IMG/VR virus record: IMGVR_UViG_3300009130_000021
Location: 1-64,000 of that record
Strand: one strand, 5' to 3'
DNA length: 64,000 nt
Origin: a virus
Shown here: in pieces, positions 26,234 to 33,943 of the stretch
Layout of the letters: every line of letters begins with the position of its first letter
How positions within the stretch are numbered: position 1 is the stretch's first letter
Translations under genes and position numbers: made by a program
The notes under the pieces: model-generated
Seen by the model: only the letters and a program-made list of their open reading frames with translations
What the model was told of the DNA's origin: nothing
Database searches by the model: none

Positions 26234-26250
26234 TTATAAATAAAAATAAA
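26234..26250 (+). promoter_or_regulatory. late-type promoter of homing endonuclease
   Basis: TTATAAATAAAAATAAA lies 5 bases before the endonuclease ATG at 26256. The other endonuclease gene here (48742) has a near-identical element. Late promoters before homing endonucleases are known in T4. Confidence 0.65.
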
Positions 26251-26255
26251 GCGTT

Positions 26256-27191
26256 ATGTTAAAATGTAAAAAGTGCGGCTCTAGTTTTGAAAACAGTAAA
26301 TATTTAAATATCAATAGATATAATAATCCTGATAAGTATTTGCATACGTGCAAAGAATGTAGAAAACTAAAAAAATGTAAAAATTGTAATATTGAATTTA
26401 AACATCATCAGAATATAACATGCTCTAAAAAATGTGCAGAAGAGCTTAAGAAGAAAACCTATATGAAATCTCAAGGAACTCCTCATAATTTTTCAAAAAA
26501 CTCAAAGTCTAGGCTTAAATTTGAAAAAACTTTAGTTGAAAATGAAGGGATTAATAATGTGTTTCAAAGAGAATCTGTAAAAAAATCTATTGAGCAGACT
26601 ATAGTGAAAAGATATGGAGTAGACAATATATCTAAATCTAATGAAATTAAAAAGAAAAAGAAAATAACTTTAAAGAATACATTGTCTAAAAATCCAAACT
26701 TATTTAAGGAAAAATGGTGGAATCTTCATGATAATTTTATTAGAGAATTAGGATACGACCCAAGATTAGGTGTATTAGGAAAAGCTTCAATTGAATCATT
26801 ATCGATATTCAATAAAATTATTCAGTATTGTTATGATATTGGAATTAAAGATGAGGATATATACATAGGAATAGATGATAAATCTGAATATTTCATAAAC
26901 ACTGGAACTAAAACGTATTTTTATGATTTTTGTATAAGATCTAAAAAGATTATTATAGAATACCACGGTATCGGATTTCATGCCAATCCTAATTGGGATA
27001 CTAATAAACTAAATGAGTGGAGATCAGTTTTCACAAATGAAACAAGCAGAGAAAACATTAGAAAAACTAAAATTAAAAATAATGCTGCTATTAAAAAAGG
27101 GTTCAAGATCCTAGAGATATGGGGAGATTGCGATATAGATGAGAATATAAAAAAATGTAATAATTTTATAAAAGATAATTATGAAAATTAA
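26256..27191 (+). CDS. free-standing homing endonuclease, Vsr-like (EDxHD-type), within split-intein locus
   Basis: The 311 residues have N-terminal zinc-finger-like cysteines (CKKC, CKEC, CKNC, CSKKC within 1-60) and a basic repeat region with ENEGINNVFQ and KRYGVDNISKS, typical of DNA-binding parts of phage endonucleases. A Vsr-like nuclease domain follows with E180 (ASIES), D224 (FYDFCI), E235 and H237 (IIEYHG), H242 and a final KGFKILEIWGD. This resembles the EDxHD family described for fractured genes with split inteins in metagenomes. It has its own late-type promoter and overlaps the C-intein start by 11 bases. It presumably cleaves the uninterrupted gp52 gene to spread the locus. Confidence 0.85.
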   Translation: MLKCKKCGSSFENSKYLNINRYNNPDKYLHTCKECRKLKKCKNCNIEFKHHQNITCSKKCAEELKKKTYMKSQGTPHNFSKNSKSRLKFEKTLVENEGINNVFQRESVKKSIEQTIVKRYGVDNISKSNEIKKKKKITLKNTLSKNPNLFKEKWWNLHDNFIRELGYDPRLGVLGKASIESLSIFNKIIQYCYDIGIKDEDIYIGIDDKSEYFINTGTKTYFYDFCIRSKKIIIEYHGIGFHANPNWDTNKLNEWRSVFTNETSRENIRKTKIKNNAAIKKGFKILEIWGDCDIDENIKKCNNFIKDNYEN

Positions 27192-28425
27192 ATCAATAAA
27201 AGTTAATAAGCTAGATTCTAAAAAGAATTTCTATGATATAACAGTCGATAAGCATCATAATTTTGTTATAGGCATGAAATCTAAGATTGTTACCCACAAT
27301 TCAAGTATGAACTCTGCTATTATTGGTATGGCGCAAAAGTTTAAGAACTCTATGCCTCTTTTAGAGGAAATAGGACAATTTGGATCTCTTAGGGCTCCTG
27401 ATGCAGGTGCACCTAGATATATTTCAACTAAACTTCATAAGAACTTTAGATTATTATATAAGGACTTCGAGCTATTAAATCCTAGATTTGAAGAGGGTAA
27501 TGAGATTGAACCTGATTACTTTCTTCCAATAATACCTACAGTTTTATTAAATGGAAGCTCTGGTATTGCCGTAGGGTTCGCTACTAACATTCTAAATAGA
27601 AATCCTTTAGATCTTATTAACTGCTGTTTAAAAGAATTGGAAGGTAAATCATTTAAAGAGCCTATTCCATGGGTTCATGGATTTACTGGAACATGTACTA
27701 AGCAAGAAGATACTCAAGGATCTTGGACATTTAGAGGTAAATTTGAAGTTAAGAATACTACAACAGTAGAAGTATCTGAATTGCCTCCATCAATTACTTA
27801 CTTAAAGTACGATGACTATTTAAATGGTCTTGAAGATACTAGAAAACTTACTTCTTATGATAACAATTGTAAATCTGACGTAAACTATGTTTTGAAATTT
27901 ACCAGAGCCAACTTAGCGGAATTGGTAAAGAAAAACAGGCTCGTTCGATTCCTTAAAATGGAAGAGCGCCAAACTGAAAACTTTACAGTATTAGACGAGA
28001 ACGGTAAACTTAAGATATTTAACGATTCTACTGAAATCATAAAGTATTTTGTTAACTTTAGACTTAAGTTCTACGATAAAAGAAAAAGATTCCTTATTGA
28101 TCAATTAACTAAGGTATTAACAGTTCTTTCTAATAAGGCTAAATTTATTAAAATGATAATTGAAAATAAGCTTAAAGTAAATAACGTACCAAAAGCAGAT
28201 ATTATCAAATCTTTAGAATCTAAAGGATTCGATAAAGTAGATGGATCTTTTTCTTACTTATTAAATATGGCAATTCATTCCCTTACTAAAGAGAGATATG
28301 AAGATTTATTGAAACAAGTAGGAGACAAGAAAGAAGAATTAAAAGTAATTAAAGGCACTAAGCCATCTGATATGTATAAGAAGGACTTAGAGGATCTTAA
28401 AAAAGCAATTAGAAAAGAATATTAA
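27181..28425 (+). CDS. 52C: C-terminal split intein (40 aa) fused to topoisomerase gp52 C-extein
   Basis: Residues 1-40 are a C-intein: block F NFYDITVDKHHNFVIG and block G SKIVTHN, ending in Asn40 before Ser41 as the +1 nucleophile. Residues 41-414 continue gp52: SSMNSAIIGMAQKFK, GQFGSLRAPDAGAPRYIS with the catalytic Tyr80 (116 in the spliced product), FLPIIPTVLLNGSSGIAVG and a C-terminal helical part. Because the active-site tyrosine is here and part of the DNA gate is in the other fragment, activity should depend on trans-splicing. Confidence 0.93.
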   Translation: MKIKSIKVNKLDSKKNFYDITVDKHHNFVIGMKSKIVTHNSSMNSAIIGMAQKFKNSMPLLEEIGQFGSLRAPDAGAPRYISTKLHKNFRLLYKDFELLNPRFEEGNEIEPDYFLPIIPTVLLNGSSGIAVGFATNILNRNPLDLINCCLKELEGKSFKEPIPWVHGFTGTCTKQEDTQGSWTFRGKFEVKNTTTVEVSELPPSITYLKYDDYLNGLEDTRKLTSYDNNCKSDVNYVLKFTRANLAELVKKNRLVRFLKMEERQTENFTVLDENGKLKIFNDSTEIIKYFVNFRLKFYDKRKRFLIDQLTKVLTVLSNKAKFIKMIIENKLKVNNVPKADIIKSLESKGFDKVDGSFSYLLNMAIHSLTKERYEDLLKQVGDKKEELKVIKGTKPSDMYKKDLEDLKKAIRKEY

Positions 28426-28426
28426 T

Positions 28427-28642
28427 ATGGAAGATAAAGAAAAATACGAAGAAATAGACGTAAGTAAGCCAGAGGAAAATTATTTTCAAGCAAATCCTGC
28501 TAAATTCTATAAATTAGATATTAGCAAAGTGAAAACAGTTAAGCATGTCGTTAGAGTATTAGATGCTTTTGGAATGAAAGTAATGGAAGGATCTGAAGCT
28601 TACGAAAAGATAAAAGATCTATTAATTGAAGATGAACAATAG
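28427..28642 (+). CDS. small hypothetical protein downstream of gp52
   Basis: This 71-residue charged protein contains KTVKHVVRVLDAFGMKVMEG, an amphipathic stretch. It lies one base after gp52 and overlaps the next small gene by 11 bases. No family recognised. Confidence 0.65.
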   Translation: MEDKEKYEEIDVSKPEENYFQANPAKFYKLDISKVKTVKHVVRVLDAFGMKVMEGSEAYEKIKDLLIEDEQ

Positions 28643-28754
28643 CGACGTAATAGTAATATGTTCCAATTGTGGAAAGACTAAGCTTAAATGGGAGACTGTA
28701 TGTCCTCATTGTAAAGATGTGGACGAAAGTTCTATAAAAGCTAACAAGAAGTAG
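28632..28754 (+). CDS. tiny zinc-ribbon protein, 40 aa
   Basis: A 40-residue frame carries two CxxC pairs (ICSNCGK and VCPHCKD), a minimal zinc ribbon. The ATG overlaps the end of the preceding gene, which supports coupling. Such proteins often bind nucleic acid; its actual role is unknown. Confidence 0.6.
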   Translation: MNNSDVIVICSNCGKTKLKWETVCPHCKDVDESSIKANKK

Positions 28755-28759
28755 TATAA

Positions 28760-28767
28760 TATAAATA
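28760..28767 (+). promoter_or_regulatory. exact T4 late box TATAAATA before an RNA-like segment
   Basis: TATAAATA lies just after the zinc-ribbon stop and immediately before the structured non-coding segment 28768-28900. Confidence 0.45.
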
Positions 28768-28900
28768 TACATACGGTAATACCCTAAGAAATAGGATTAA
28801 GAAAGTTCTCAGAAAATGAGGTAAAGCCTATGTACGATAACCTTAAAAGGCTCGTGCAGGTCGCTGTCAGAATAGGAACGGAAGCGGTAAAGACACATCT
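28768..28900 (+). ncRNA. candidate structured RNA
   Basis: This 180-base gap between coding regions (28755-28934) is visibly richer in G and C than its surroundings. It contains nested complementarities: UACAUA (28768) with UAUGUA (28829), hairpins CCUA/UAGG (28783/28792), CUCA/UGAG (28808/28817) and CCUU/AAGG (28841/28847), and CGCU/AGCG (28862/28883). A late-type box precedes it. It matches no RNA class I recognise and lacks a tRNA T-loop. T4 also makes small stable RNAs of unclear function. Confidence 0.45.
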
Positions 28901-28934
28901 TTCAAAACCTAAGTGTATATTTTATATTTTTACT

Positions 28935-29129
28935 ATGGAAGCAAAAACAATAAACGATTTCATTAAAGAGCTTCAATCTATAAGCGAAGACAAAAGAAAT
29001 CTACCTCTTATTATACAATGTCCGAACGGACTAGAAGTATACCCCTCAATTAAAATGAAATTTGAAAATTATGGATCTCCTCTTTTAGGTGATAAATTGG
29101 AGTCTATGATGATAACTTGGAAAGATTAA
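28935..29129 (+). CDS. small hypothetical protein, 64 aa
   Basis: I choose the ATG at 28935 (EAKTINDFIKELQSI) rather than an upstream in-frame ATG at 28830, because the longer version would translate the structured RNA-like segment into an atypical sequence. The 64 residues look like a small alpha/beta protein. The next gene begins 4 bases later. Function unknown. Confidence 0.6.
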   Translation: MEAKTINDFIKELQSISEDKRNLPLIIQCPNGLEVYPSIKMKFENYGSPLLGDKLESMMITWKD

Positions 29130-29133
29130 TATT

Positions 29134-29511
29134 ATGAAAGGAGCAGAATTAGCGCCACTTTTTGAAACTGGTCAGTATGGTAGATTATACATTACTTCTA
29201 GTAGTCATGCAAGAGGAAAGACTTTAAGAATTCAAGTTCTACCTGAAGGACAAAAAGCAAAACCTAACGGATCTGTTAATTTATGTACTAATAAAGATGC
29301 AGTTCTAGTATATGGAGTAGTTGCAGGTAATCCAGGATGGACTGAAGAATATGGATGGTTACATCATGGACCGTGGAAAGACGATTTCCATAATCTAGTT
29401 AAAGAAAAGCAAGAAGCTTTAGAAAAAGATAAACTAGAAAGAGAAGCTAGGAAAAAGGCTAAAGCTGAAAAAGAAGAAAATCGAATTAATAATTTATTAT
29501 CTAACTATTAA
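29134..29511 (+). CDS. hypothetical protein with basic coiled-coil tail
   Basis: The 125 residues have an N-terminal compact domain (ELAPLFETGQYGRLYITSSS, EYGWLHHGPWKDD) and a C-terminal Lys/Glu-rich helix (about 88-118). It lies in a run of tightly packed small + strand genes. No known family. Confidence 0.65.
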   Translation: MKGAELAPLFETGQYGRLYITSSSHARGKTLRIQVLPEGQKAKPNGSVNLCTNKDAVLVYGVVAGNPGWTEEYGWLHHGPWKDDFHNLVKEKQEALEKDKLEREARKKAKAEKEENRINNLLSNY

Positions 29512-29514
29512 GAT

Positions 29515-29691
29515 ATGGCTGGAGACGATCCAATAAACGACATTACTCCTTGTAAGATTTATACTTACGCTGAAGCATGTAATTACATGAAAGAGGAGAA
29601 TAAGAAACCTACTGATATTTATAAACCTCCTACTAAGTGGGTTGATGTTAATACAGGTAAGGAAGTAATTATCGGTTATAGCGGGTTCTAA
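29515..29691 (+). CDS. small hypothetical protein, 58 aa
   Basis: The 58-residue protein begins AGDDPINDITPCKIYTYAEA, 3 bases after the previous stop, and its TAA shares a base with the ATG of the next gene. The packing supports it as real. Function unknown. Confidence 0.55.
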   Translation: MAGDDPINDITPCKIYTYAEACNYMKEENKKPTDIYKPPTKWVDVNTGKEVIIGYSGF

Positions 29692-30041
29692 TGAATAGAG
29701 AGGATTTTGATTTTGAATTCGTAGATTCTGATTTTTCAGCTGCTGGAACAGGAACTTGTCCTAATTGTAGAAAAGGAATATGTTTCTTACCTGATATTAC
29801 AAGTCAAGTTAAAAGCGAATATAAACCTTTACTTGATCTAGAAAAAACTCACGGAATTAGAGTAACTGAATTAGAAAGAATCAGGACTAAAGAATGGACA
29901 TGTACAGGATGCATAGTTTTAAAATTAAAATCTATGGATAATGATAGAATAAAAGAAGACATAGCATTATTATTAGTAATAGGATTTATTGCATCTTTAA
30001 TATCAGTAATATATTACTTTATAAAGTTAGATTTAGTATAG
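29691..30041 (+). CDS. zinc-binding protein with C-terminal membrane helix
   Basis: The 116 residues carry two cysteine pairs (CPNC about 23-26, CTGC about 71-74) and a C-terminal transmembrane helix (ALLLVIGFIASLISVIYYFI). It is probably a membrane-anchored cytoplasmic zinc protein. Immediately downstream, an open reading frame in the -1 phase continues to 30235 without its own start codon, so the protein may once have been longer. Confidence 0.6.
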   Translation: MNREDFDFEFVDSDFSAAGTGTCPNCRKGICFLPDITSQVKSEYKPLLDLEKTHGIRVTELERIRTKEWTCTGCIVLKLKSMDNDRIKEDIALLLVIGFIASLISVIYYFIKLDLV

Positions 30042-30235
30042 ATCAAAATATACGTCAAAAGTCATATAACCAATCTCAATATTCAATATACACTGAAATA
30101 AAAGAAGGTTGTCATACTGTATGGGAAAAGACTTCCGTTGTATATCTATCTCAAATAGATTCAACTTCATGTGCAGATTATAATAAAGCTGAGCATGTTT
30201 TGGAAGTCATAGAGGAATCCAATTGTAGCAAGTAA
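30042..30235 (+). pseudogene. orphan reading frame downstream of the membrane protein (possible frameshifted extension)
   Basis: Between the TAG at 30041 and the terminator at 30255, the -1 phase is open and reads like a protein (EIKEGCHTVWEKTSVVYLSQ, ending EESNCSK, stop 30233-30235). It has no ATG, GTG or TTG start in reach and no obvious slippery heptamer. It could be the extracytoplasmic domain of the preceding membrane protein separated by a frameshift, a sequencing indel, or a decayed gene. Confidence 0.35.
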
Positions 30236-30254
30236 TTGAATATACATATAAAAG

Positions 30255-30286
30255 GAAAGGGAATCCCGTAGGATTCCCTTTTTATT
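30255..30286. terminator. bidirectional terminator between small-gene operon and capsid gene
   Basis: AAAGGGAATCC and GGATTCCCTTT pair over a CGTA loop, with T-rich flanks on both strands. It lies between the + strand gene cluster and the convergent capsid gene. Confidence 0.85.
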
Positions 30287-30309
30287 TGATGTTAATCTAA
30301 TTATTAAGA

Positions 30310-31944
30310 TTATGCGATAACCGCTCCTCCTGTTAGAACACCTAAGTCTCCAGTAACATCCATATTTACATATTGAGTTTCTGGGTGCCATCCAGCCTCA
30401 GTGATAGCGTATCTAGACTTCATTCCGATTTTCGGAGAGAAAGTTCCCTCAGAAATAGTTTGAAGAGATTCAGCCATGATGAAAGGCATAAATTTAAGAC
30501 CTGGTTCTTCATCAGCACCTTTTCTACCGATACAAATTCTAGTATCTCCGAACTTTAAGTTAGGATCAACGTAAACTTGAACACCGTAAACTTTACCAGC
30601 TGGGTATAAGTTTCCAGCAACTCCACTCATATCAGTTGGAACCTGAGCGATTGAGTAACCAGCAACATCAGCTAAAGCAGAAGCAACTCTACCGTTAGTG
30701 ATCATGAATGTACCAGCTCCGAATCTACCTCTGTGGTAAATTAAGTTAGATAATTCAAGAATCTTAGTTACTAATCTTCTTTGTAAAGTAGATACGTTCT
30801 CGAATCCACCTGCACCAGCAGTTAAATTCAATGAAGTAATACCTGAACCTTCAACTAAATCAACAGTCTCGTTGTGAGCGTCTGCTAATGAGAAGATTCT
30901 ATCAACTAATTGCTTGTTGATTGACTGAGCTAAGTCGTTAACTGCAACGTTTTCTAACATTGAGATTACGTCGTAGTTCCATACTCTGTTCAAGTCTTGG
31001 ATTTGCTCTACAGATGCAGAGATCGCAACTTGGTCAGTTCTAGCCTCGATGAACTTAGTGAACATTCTAAGACCCATTTGTCTGAATCTTGATTGCTCTC
31101 CAGCTTCTCTAGACATTCCACCAGGAACAGATCCAGTAGCTCCTAAGTAAGGACCATTGAATGCAGTACCAGCGTAATTATCATCAGATACCGAAGTAAA
31201 TCCAGAGATGTGGTTTTCTAATGCAGATACTAATTGAACATCAGCAGATGCAATAGTAACAGCAACAGTTAAAGCTGTACCTATGTCAGTGATATCACCA
31301 GCTAAGTCAGCAGCTACAGAAGTAGTTGCGTTATCAGTAACAACTTTTAAGATTAAGTGTCCATCAACTCTTGAGAAACCAACGAATTGGTAAGTTGCAG
31401 TAGCAGCAGAGTGAACGATTGCTGTACCTGGAGTTAAAGTACCACCAGCTAATTCAGTTTCAGTTACACCTTGAATCTTAACTAAGTAAGGCTCGAAATC
31501 AGAATCAGTTCTACCACCAGTATATAAATAATCCAAGTAAGGTAAGAAACCAACTGGAGAATCCATAGGAATAACTGGAGCTAAATCGAAACCGATAGTT
31601 TTAGCTGCAACCTGAATTGCTACAGGTAATAATGAAGGAAACTTATCTCCTGAACCTGAGTCAGCGTAAGAACCTTTTGCACCAGCTGCAAACGGAGTTT
31701 GAGATGGAGTTGGAGCAACAGCGTTACCTATTCCTGGTAAAGCACCTGGAGTTTGGTATAACTGTCCTGGTCCTGAGTACTGCTCGAATACTGGAGCAGT
31801 GTTATCGAAAATTGCGTGGTTGTGTGCGTATTCTGCTAACCAAGGTGTCTTTTCTAAATCAGCTCCGTAACCTTCTAAGATTGGTTGCCAAGTAGCATTC
31901 ATCTTAGTGTCGTTTGAACGTCTAAAAATTTTAGTTTTTGCCAT
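30310..31944 (-). CDS. 23: major capsid protein (T4 gp23-like)
   Basis: The 544 residues (T4 gp23 521) show family features: the N-terminal segment with WQPILEGYG and WLAEYAHNHAIFDNTAPVFEQ, PSLLPVAIQVAAKTIGFDLA, SREAGEQSRFRQMGLRMF, AISASVEQIQDLNRVWNYDV, HRGRFGAGTFMITNGRVASAL and the C-terminal GMKSRYAITEAGWH. T4 gp23 is trimmed by the prohead protease; an L-x-E site near residue 38 (WLAE) is a possible cleavage point here. The gene follows the protease-scaffold gene on the same strand. Confidence 0.93.
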   Translation of the reverse strand: MAKTKIFRRSNDTKMNATWQPILEGYGADLEKTPWLAEYAHNHAIFDNTAPVFEQYSGPGQLYQTPGALPGIGNAVAPTPSQTPFAAGAKGSYADSGSGDKFPSLLPVAIQVAAKTIGFDLAPVIPMDSPVGFLPYLDYLYTGGRTDSDFEPYLVKIQGVTETELAGGTLTPGTAIVHSAATATYQFVGFSRVDGHLILKVVTDNATTSVAADLAGDITDIGTALTVAVTIASADVQLVSALENHISGFTSVSDDNYAGTAFNGPYLGATGSVPGGMSREAGEQSRFRQMGLRMFTKFIEARTDQVAISASVEQIQDLNRVWNYDVISMLENVAVNDLAQSINKQLVDRIFSLADAHNETVDLVEGSGITSLNLTAGAGGFENVSTLQRRLVTKILELSNLIYHRGRFGAGTFMITNGRVASALADVAGYSIAQVPTDMSGVAGNLYPAGKVYGVQVYVDPNLKFGDTRICIGRKGADEEPGLKFMPFIMAESLQTISEGTFSPKIGMKSRYAITEAGWHPETQYVNMDVTGDLGVLTGGAVIA

Positions 31945-31949
31945 TTTTA

Positions 31950-31970
31950 AAAAATGTTATTTTTATTTAC
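31950..31970 (-). promoter_or_regulatory. possible late promoter of capsid gene
   Basis: The - strand reads CGTAAATAAAAATAACA just before the capsid start, overlapping the end of the protease-scaffold gene. It is a weaker match to the late consensus but would give the capsid its own transcript. Confidence 0.45.
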
Positions 31971-33933
31971 GATACTGTGCTTGTCTTGCAAGTGTATCTA
32001 GGTAATCAGAGGAATATCCTCTATTGTGCTCAACTACTCTATCTAAAGAGATCATACCTTCTGTACCTTGGCTTTCGTTAAGCTTTTCTTCTACTTTTAA
32101 GTTATTCTGCTCAATTTCAATTCTTTCACTAACTGCTTGTAAGTTTTGATCGTCCCAGAACGATTTAACTTGGTAAGGAGTGTTTAAGTTATATAATTGA
32201 GATTTAGCGTGAATTCTATTCTTTTCACTTTCATTCATCTGAGACCATAAGTTCTTATATTCTGCAGGCATGAATTTTACGTGATTTGGTAAATCGTTGT
32301 TCTTTGCAGCAACAACTGATTCCATAATTCCCATGATATCAGCTTCATTGAACCAGATAGTAGCTCCTAATGCTTCAACGATTGATTGCTTAGTTTCTGT
32401 ATCTAAAGAATAAAAACTTTCTTTATTATCATCTGATAAAGCTTTTAAGAATGGGTGTCTTGATTCTAAAACTGATTTAGCTGAGTCTGTAGTAACTTCA
32501 GTAATAACTGCTTTTACGTTTTCAACTAATGCATCAACTGAAGCAGATTCGTCAAGTTTTTCAACTTTTCCTAATAACGATCTGTTTCCTAATCCAGTTT
32601 CATTAGAATTTAATGATTCAGCTAAGTATTCGCTGTATTCAATTCCTTGACTTGCTTTTTCAGCAACGTATTCTGAATATTTTCTGTTATCGTTGATAGA
32701 TTCTGCTAAGTAGTTAGAGAATTCAATTCCTTTGTTAGAACCTTCTGCTACGTACTCTGAATATTGGATAGCTTGATCTAATTCTTCAGCTAAGTAGCTT
32801 TGGTATTTAATAGACTTGTTTACGTTTTCCTTGATGTACTCAGCGTAATTAATAGTTTGATTAACTTTTTCTGTGATATGATCTTGGTGAGAAATCGCAG
32901 ATTGTAATTGCTCTGATAAGTAAGATGAATAAGCAATAGAGTTATTAGTAGTTTCAGCTACGTGCTCTGTATAATTAATAGATTTATTAACCATTTCAGA
33001 TAAGTAGTCGTTATACTTAACTACACCTTCTAATGTTTCAGCCATTTCGTTAATGAAAGACTTCATACCATCTAATTCAGCATTACCTGTAGTTGATTCA
33101 CTAACAGCTAATTTTTCTTTGATTTCTGCAAATTGCTTTTTAAGTACTTGAGAGTAGCTTTCCATGCTCTCAACTGTTACATACTTGTCAGACATATTAT
33201 TTTCATTATTTTCAGTGTCCATAGAATTTTCTAATACTGGTTCTATAGAGTTATTTATTTGATCCATCTTATAGATTTTAAAATTATCACCAAAATTTAA
33301 ACTTTCTGATACATCAACTAATTCGTTCTTTTCAACAAAAGAATCAGTTTTAAGACTATCATAGCTTTCAGTAATCATTTTGAAATCTTGCTTAAGTGAT
33401 TCATTTACGGTTTTTCTTAGTATTGCTTCAGTAAACCCTGGTTCACCAACTAAGTCGTAAGTAAAGATCTTATGAAGTTTAACTTTTCCTTCGTTTAAAA
33501 CTTGTCCAGCAGCTCTAGAAGAAATTGATAAATTAACTCCTCCATCTAATAAAGCTTTTGCAATTTGTCCGTTAGGAGTACCTTCTAAGATTCTTAATTT
33601 GATTTTTACTTCATCTCCTCCATCGTAAGATAAATCTTCGATAAGGTGTGAAGCACTTTTTAAGTTAACATCGAAATGTGGTGGGTGATCTAAATCTCCA
33701 GTTAAAGATCCTTTAGCGATCTTTTCCTTAAGATACGATAAGTGAGGTAAGTATTCTTCTTTCTCGTAGATCCTTTTGTTATTATTCATTTTTCCAAAAA
33801 CTGCACAAGTTCCTTCTAGAATAATATTTTTAGGTTCGTTACTTTTAACAGCTAAATCACGACCAACGTTTTCAACTATTAATACTGAATCACCAGTTAC
33901 AACCGATTGGTTATTAGCACTAAGATTTTCCAA
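31963..33933 (-). CDS. 21: prohead protease fused to head scaffold (T4 gp21 + gp22-like)
   Basis: The 656 residues contain a T4 gp21-type protease (about 35-175): NNNKRIY (51-56), LTGDLDHPPHFDVN with His83, and NLSISSR (134-140) with the candidate nucleophile Ser, each aligned with T4 motifs NRNKRLY, LGELNHPP and GVSSRG. After about 240 comes a long coiled coil, including ten consecutive 14-residue repeats (about 306-445) of pattern Y-S-x-Y-L/V-A-E. A further helical region runs to the end. T4 makes protease and scaffold separately. A late-like element and an internal ATG (residue 238 or 247) might also give a scaffold-only product. Confidence 0.88.
   Translation of the reverse strand: MENLSANNQSVVTGDSVLIVENVGRDLAVKSNEPKNIILEGTCAVFGKMNNNKRIYEKEEYLPHLSYLKEKIAKGSLTGDLDHPPHFDVNLKSASHLIEDLSYDGGDEVKIKLRILEGTPNGQIAKALLDGGVNLSISSRAAGQVLNEGKVKLHKIFTYDLVGEPGFTEAILRKTVNESLKQDFKMITESYDSLKTDSFVEKNELVDVSESLNFGDNFKIYKMDQINNSIEPVLENSMDTENNENNMSDKYVTVESMESYSQVLKKQFAEIKEKLAVSESTTGNAELDGMKSFINEMAETLEGVVKYNDYLSEMVNKSINYTEHVAETTNNSIAYSSYLSEQLQSAISHQDHITEKVNQTINYAEYIKENVNKSIKYQSYLAEELDQAIQYSEYVAEGSNKGIEFSNYLAESINDNRKYSEYVAEKASQGIEYSEYLAESLNSNETGLGNRSLLGKVEKLDESASVDALVENVKAVITEVTTDSAKSVLESRHPFLKALSDDNKESFYSLDTETKQSIVEALGATIWFNEADIMGIMESVVAAKNNDLPNHVKFMPAEYKNLWSQMNESEKNRIHAKSQLYNLNTPYQVKSFWDDQNLQAVSERIEIEQNNLKVEEKLNESQGTEGMISLDRVVEHNRGYSSDYLDTLARQAQYRK
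32599..33018 (-). repeat. ten tandem 42-bp (14-residue) scaffold repeats
   Basis: The protein repeats with period 14 from residue 306 to 445, for example KYQSYLAEELDQAI, QYSEYVAEGSNKGI, EFSNYLAESINDNR, KYSEYVAEKASQGI. Several units carry L-x-E or V-x-E followed by a small or polar residue, resembling gp21-type cleavage sites. DNA repeats have diverged, which argues for selection on protein periodicity. Confidence 0.85.
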
Positions 33934-33943
33934 TAGTTCTCAA

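Noticed and set aside
28830-28934. N-terminal extension of the 28935 gene from an upstream ATG
   Set aside because: Its translation is atypical for the phage and coincides with a GC-richer, structure-rich segment preceded by a late-type box, so a non-coding RNA is more likely.
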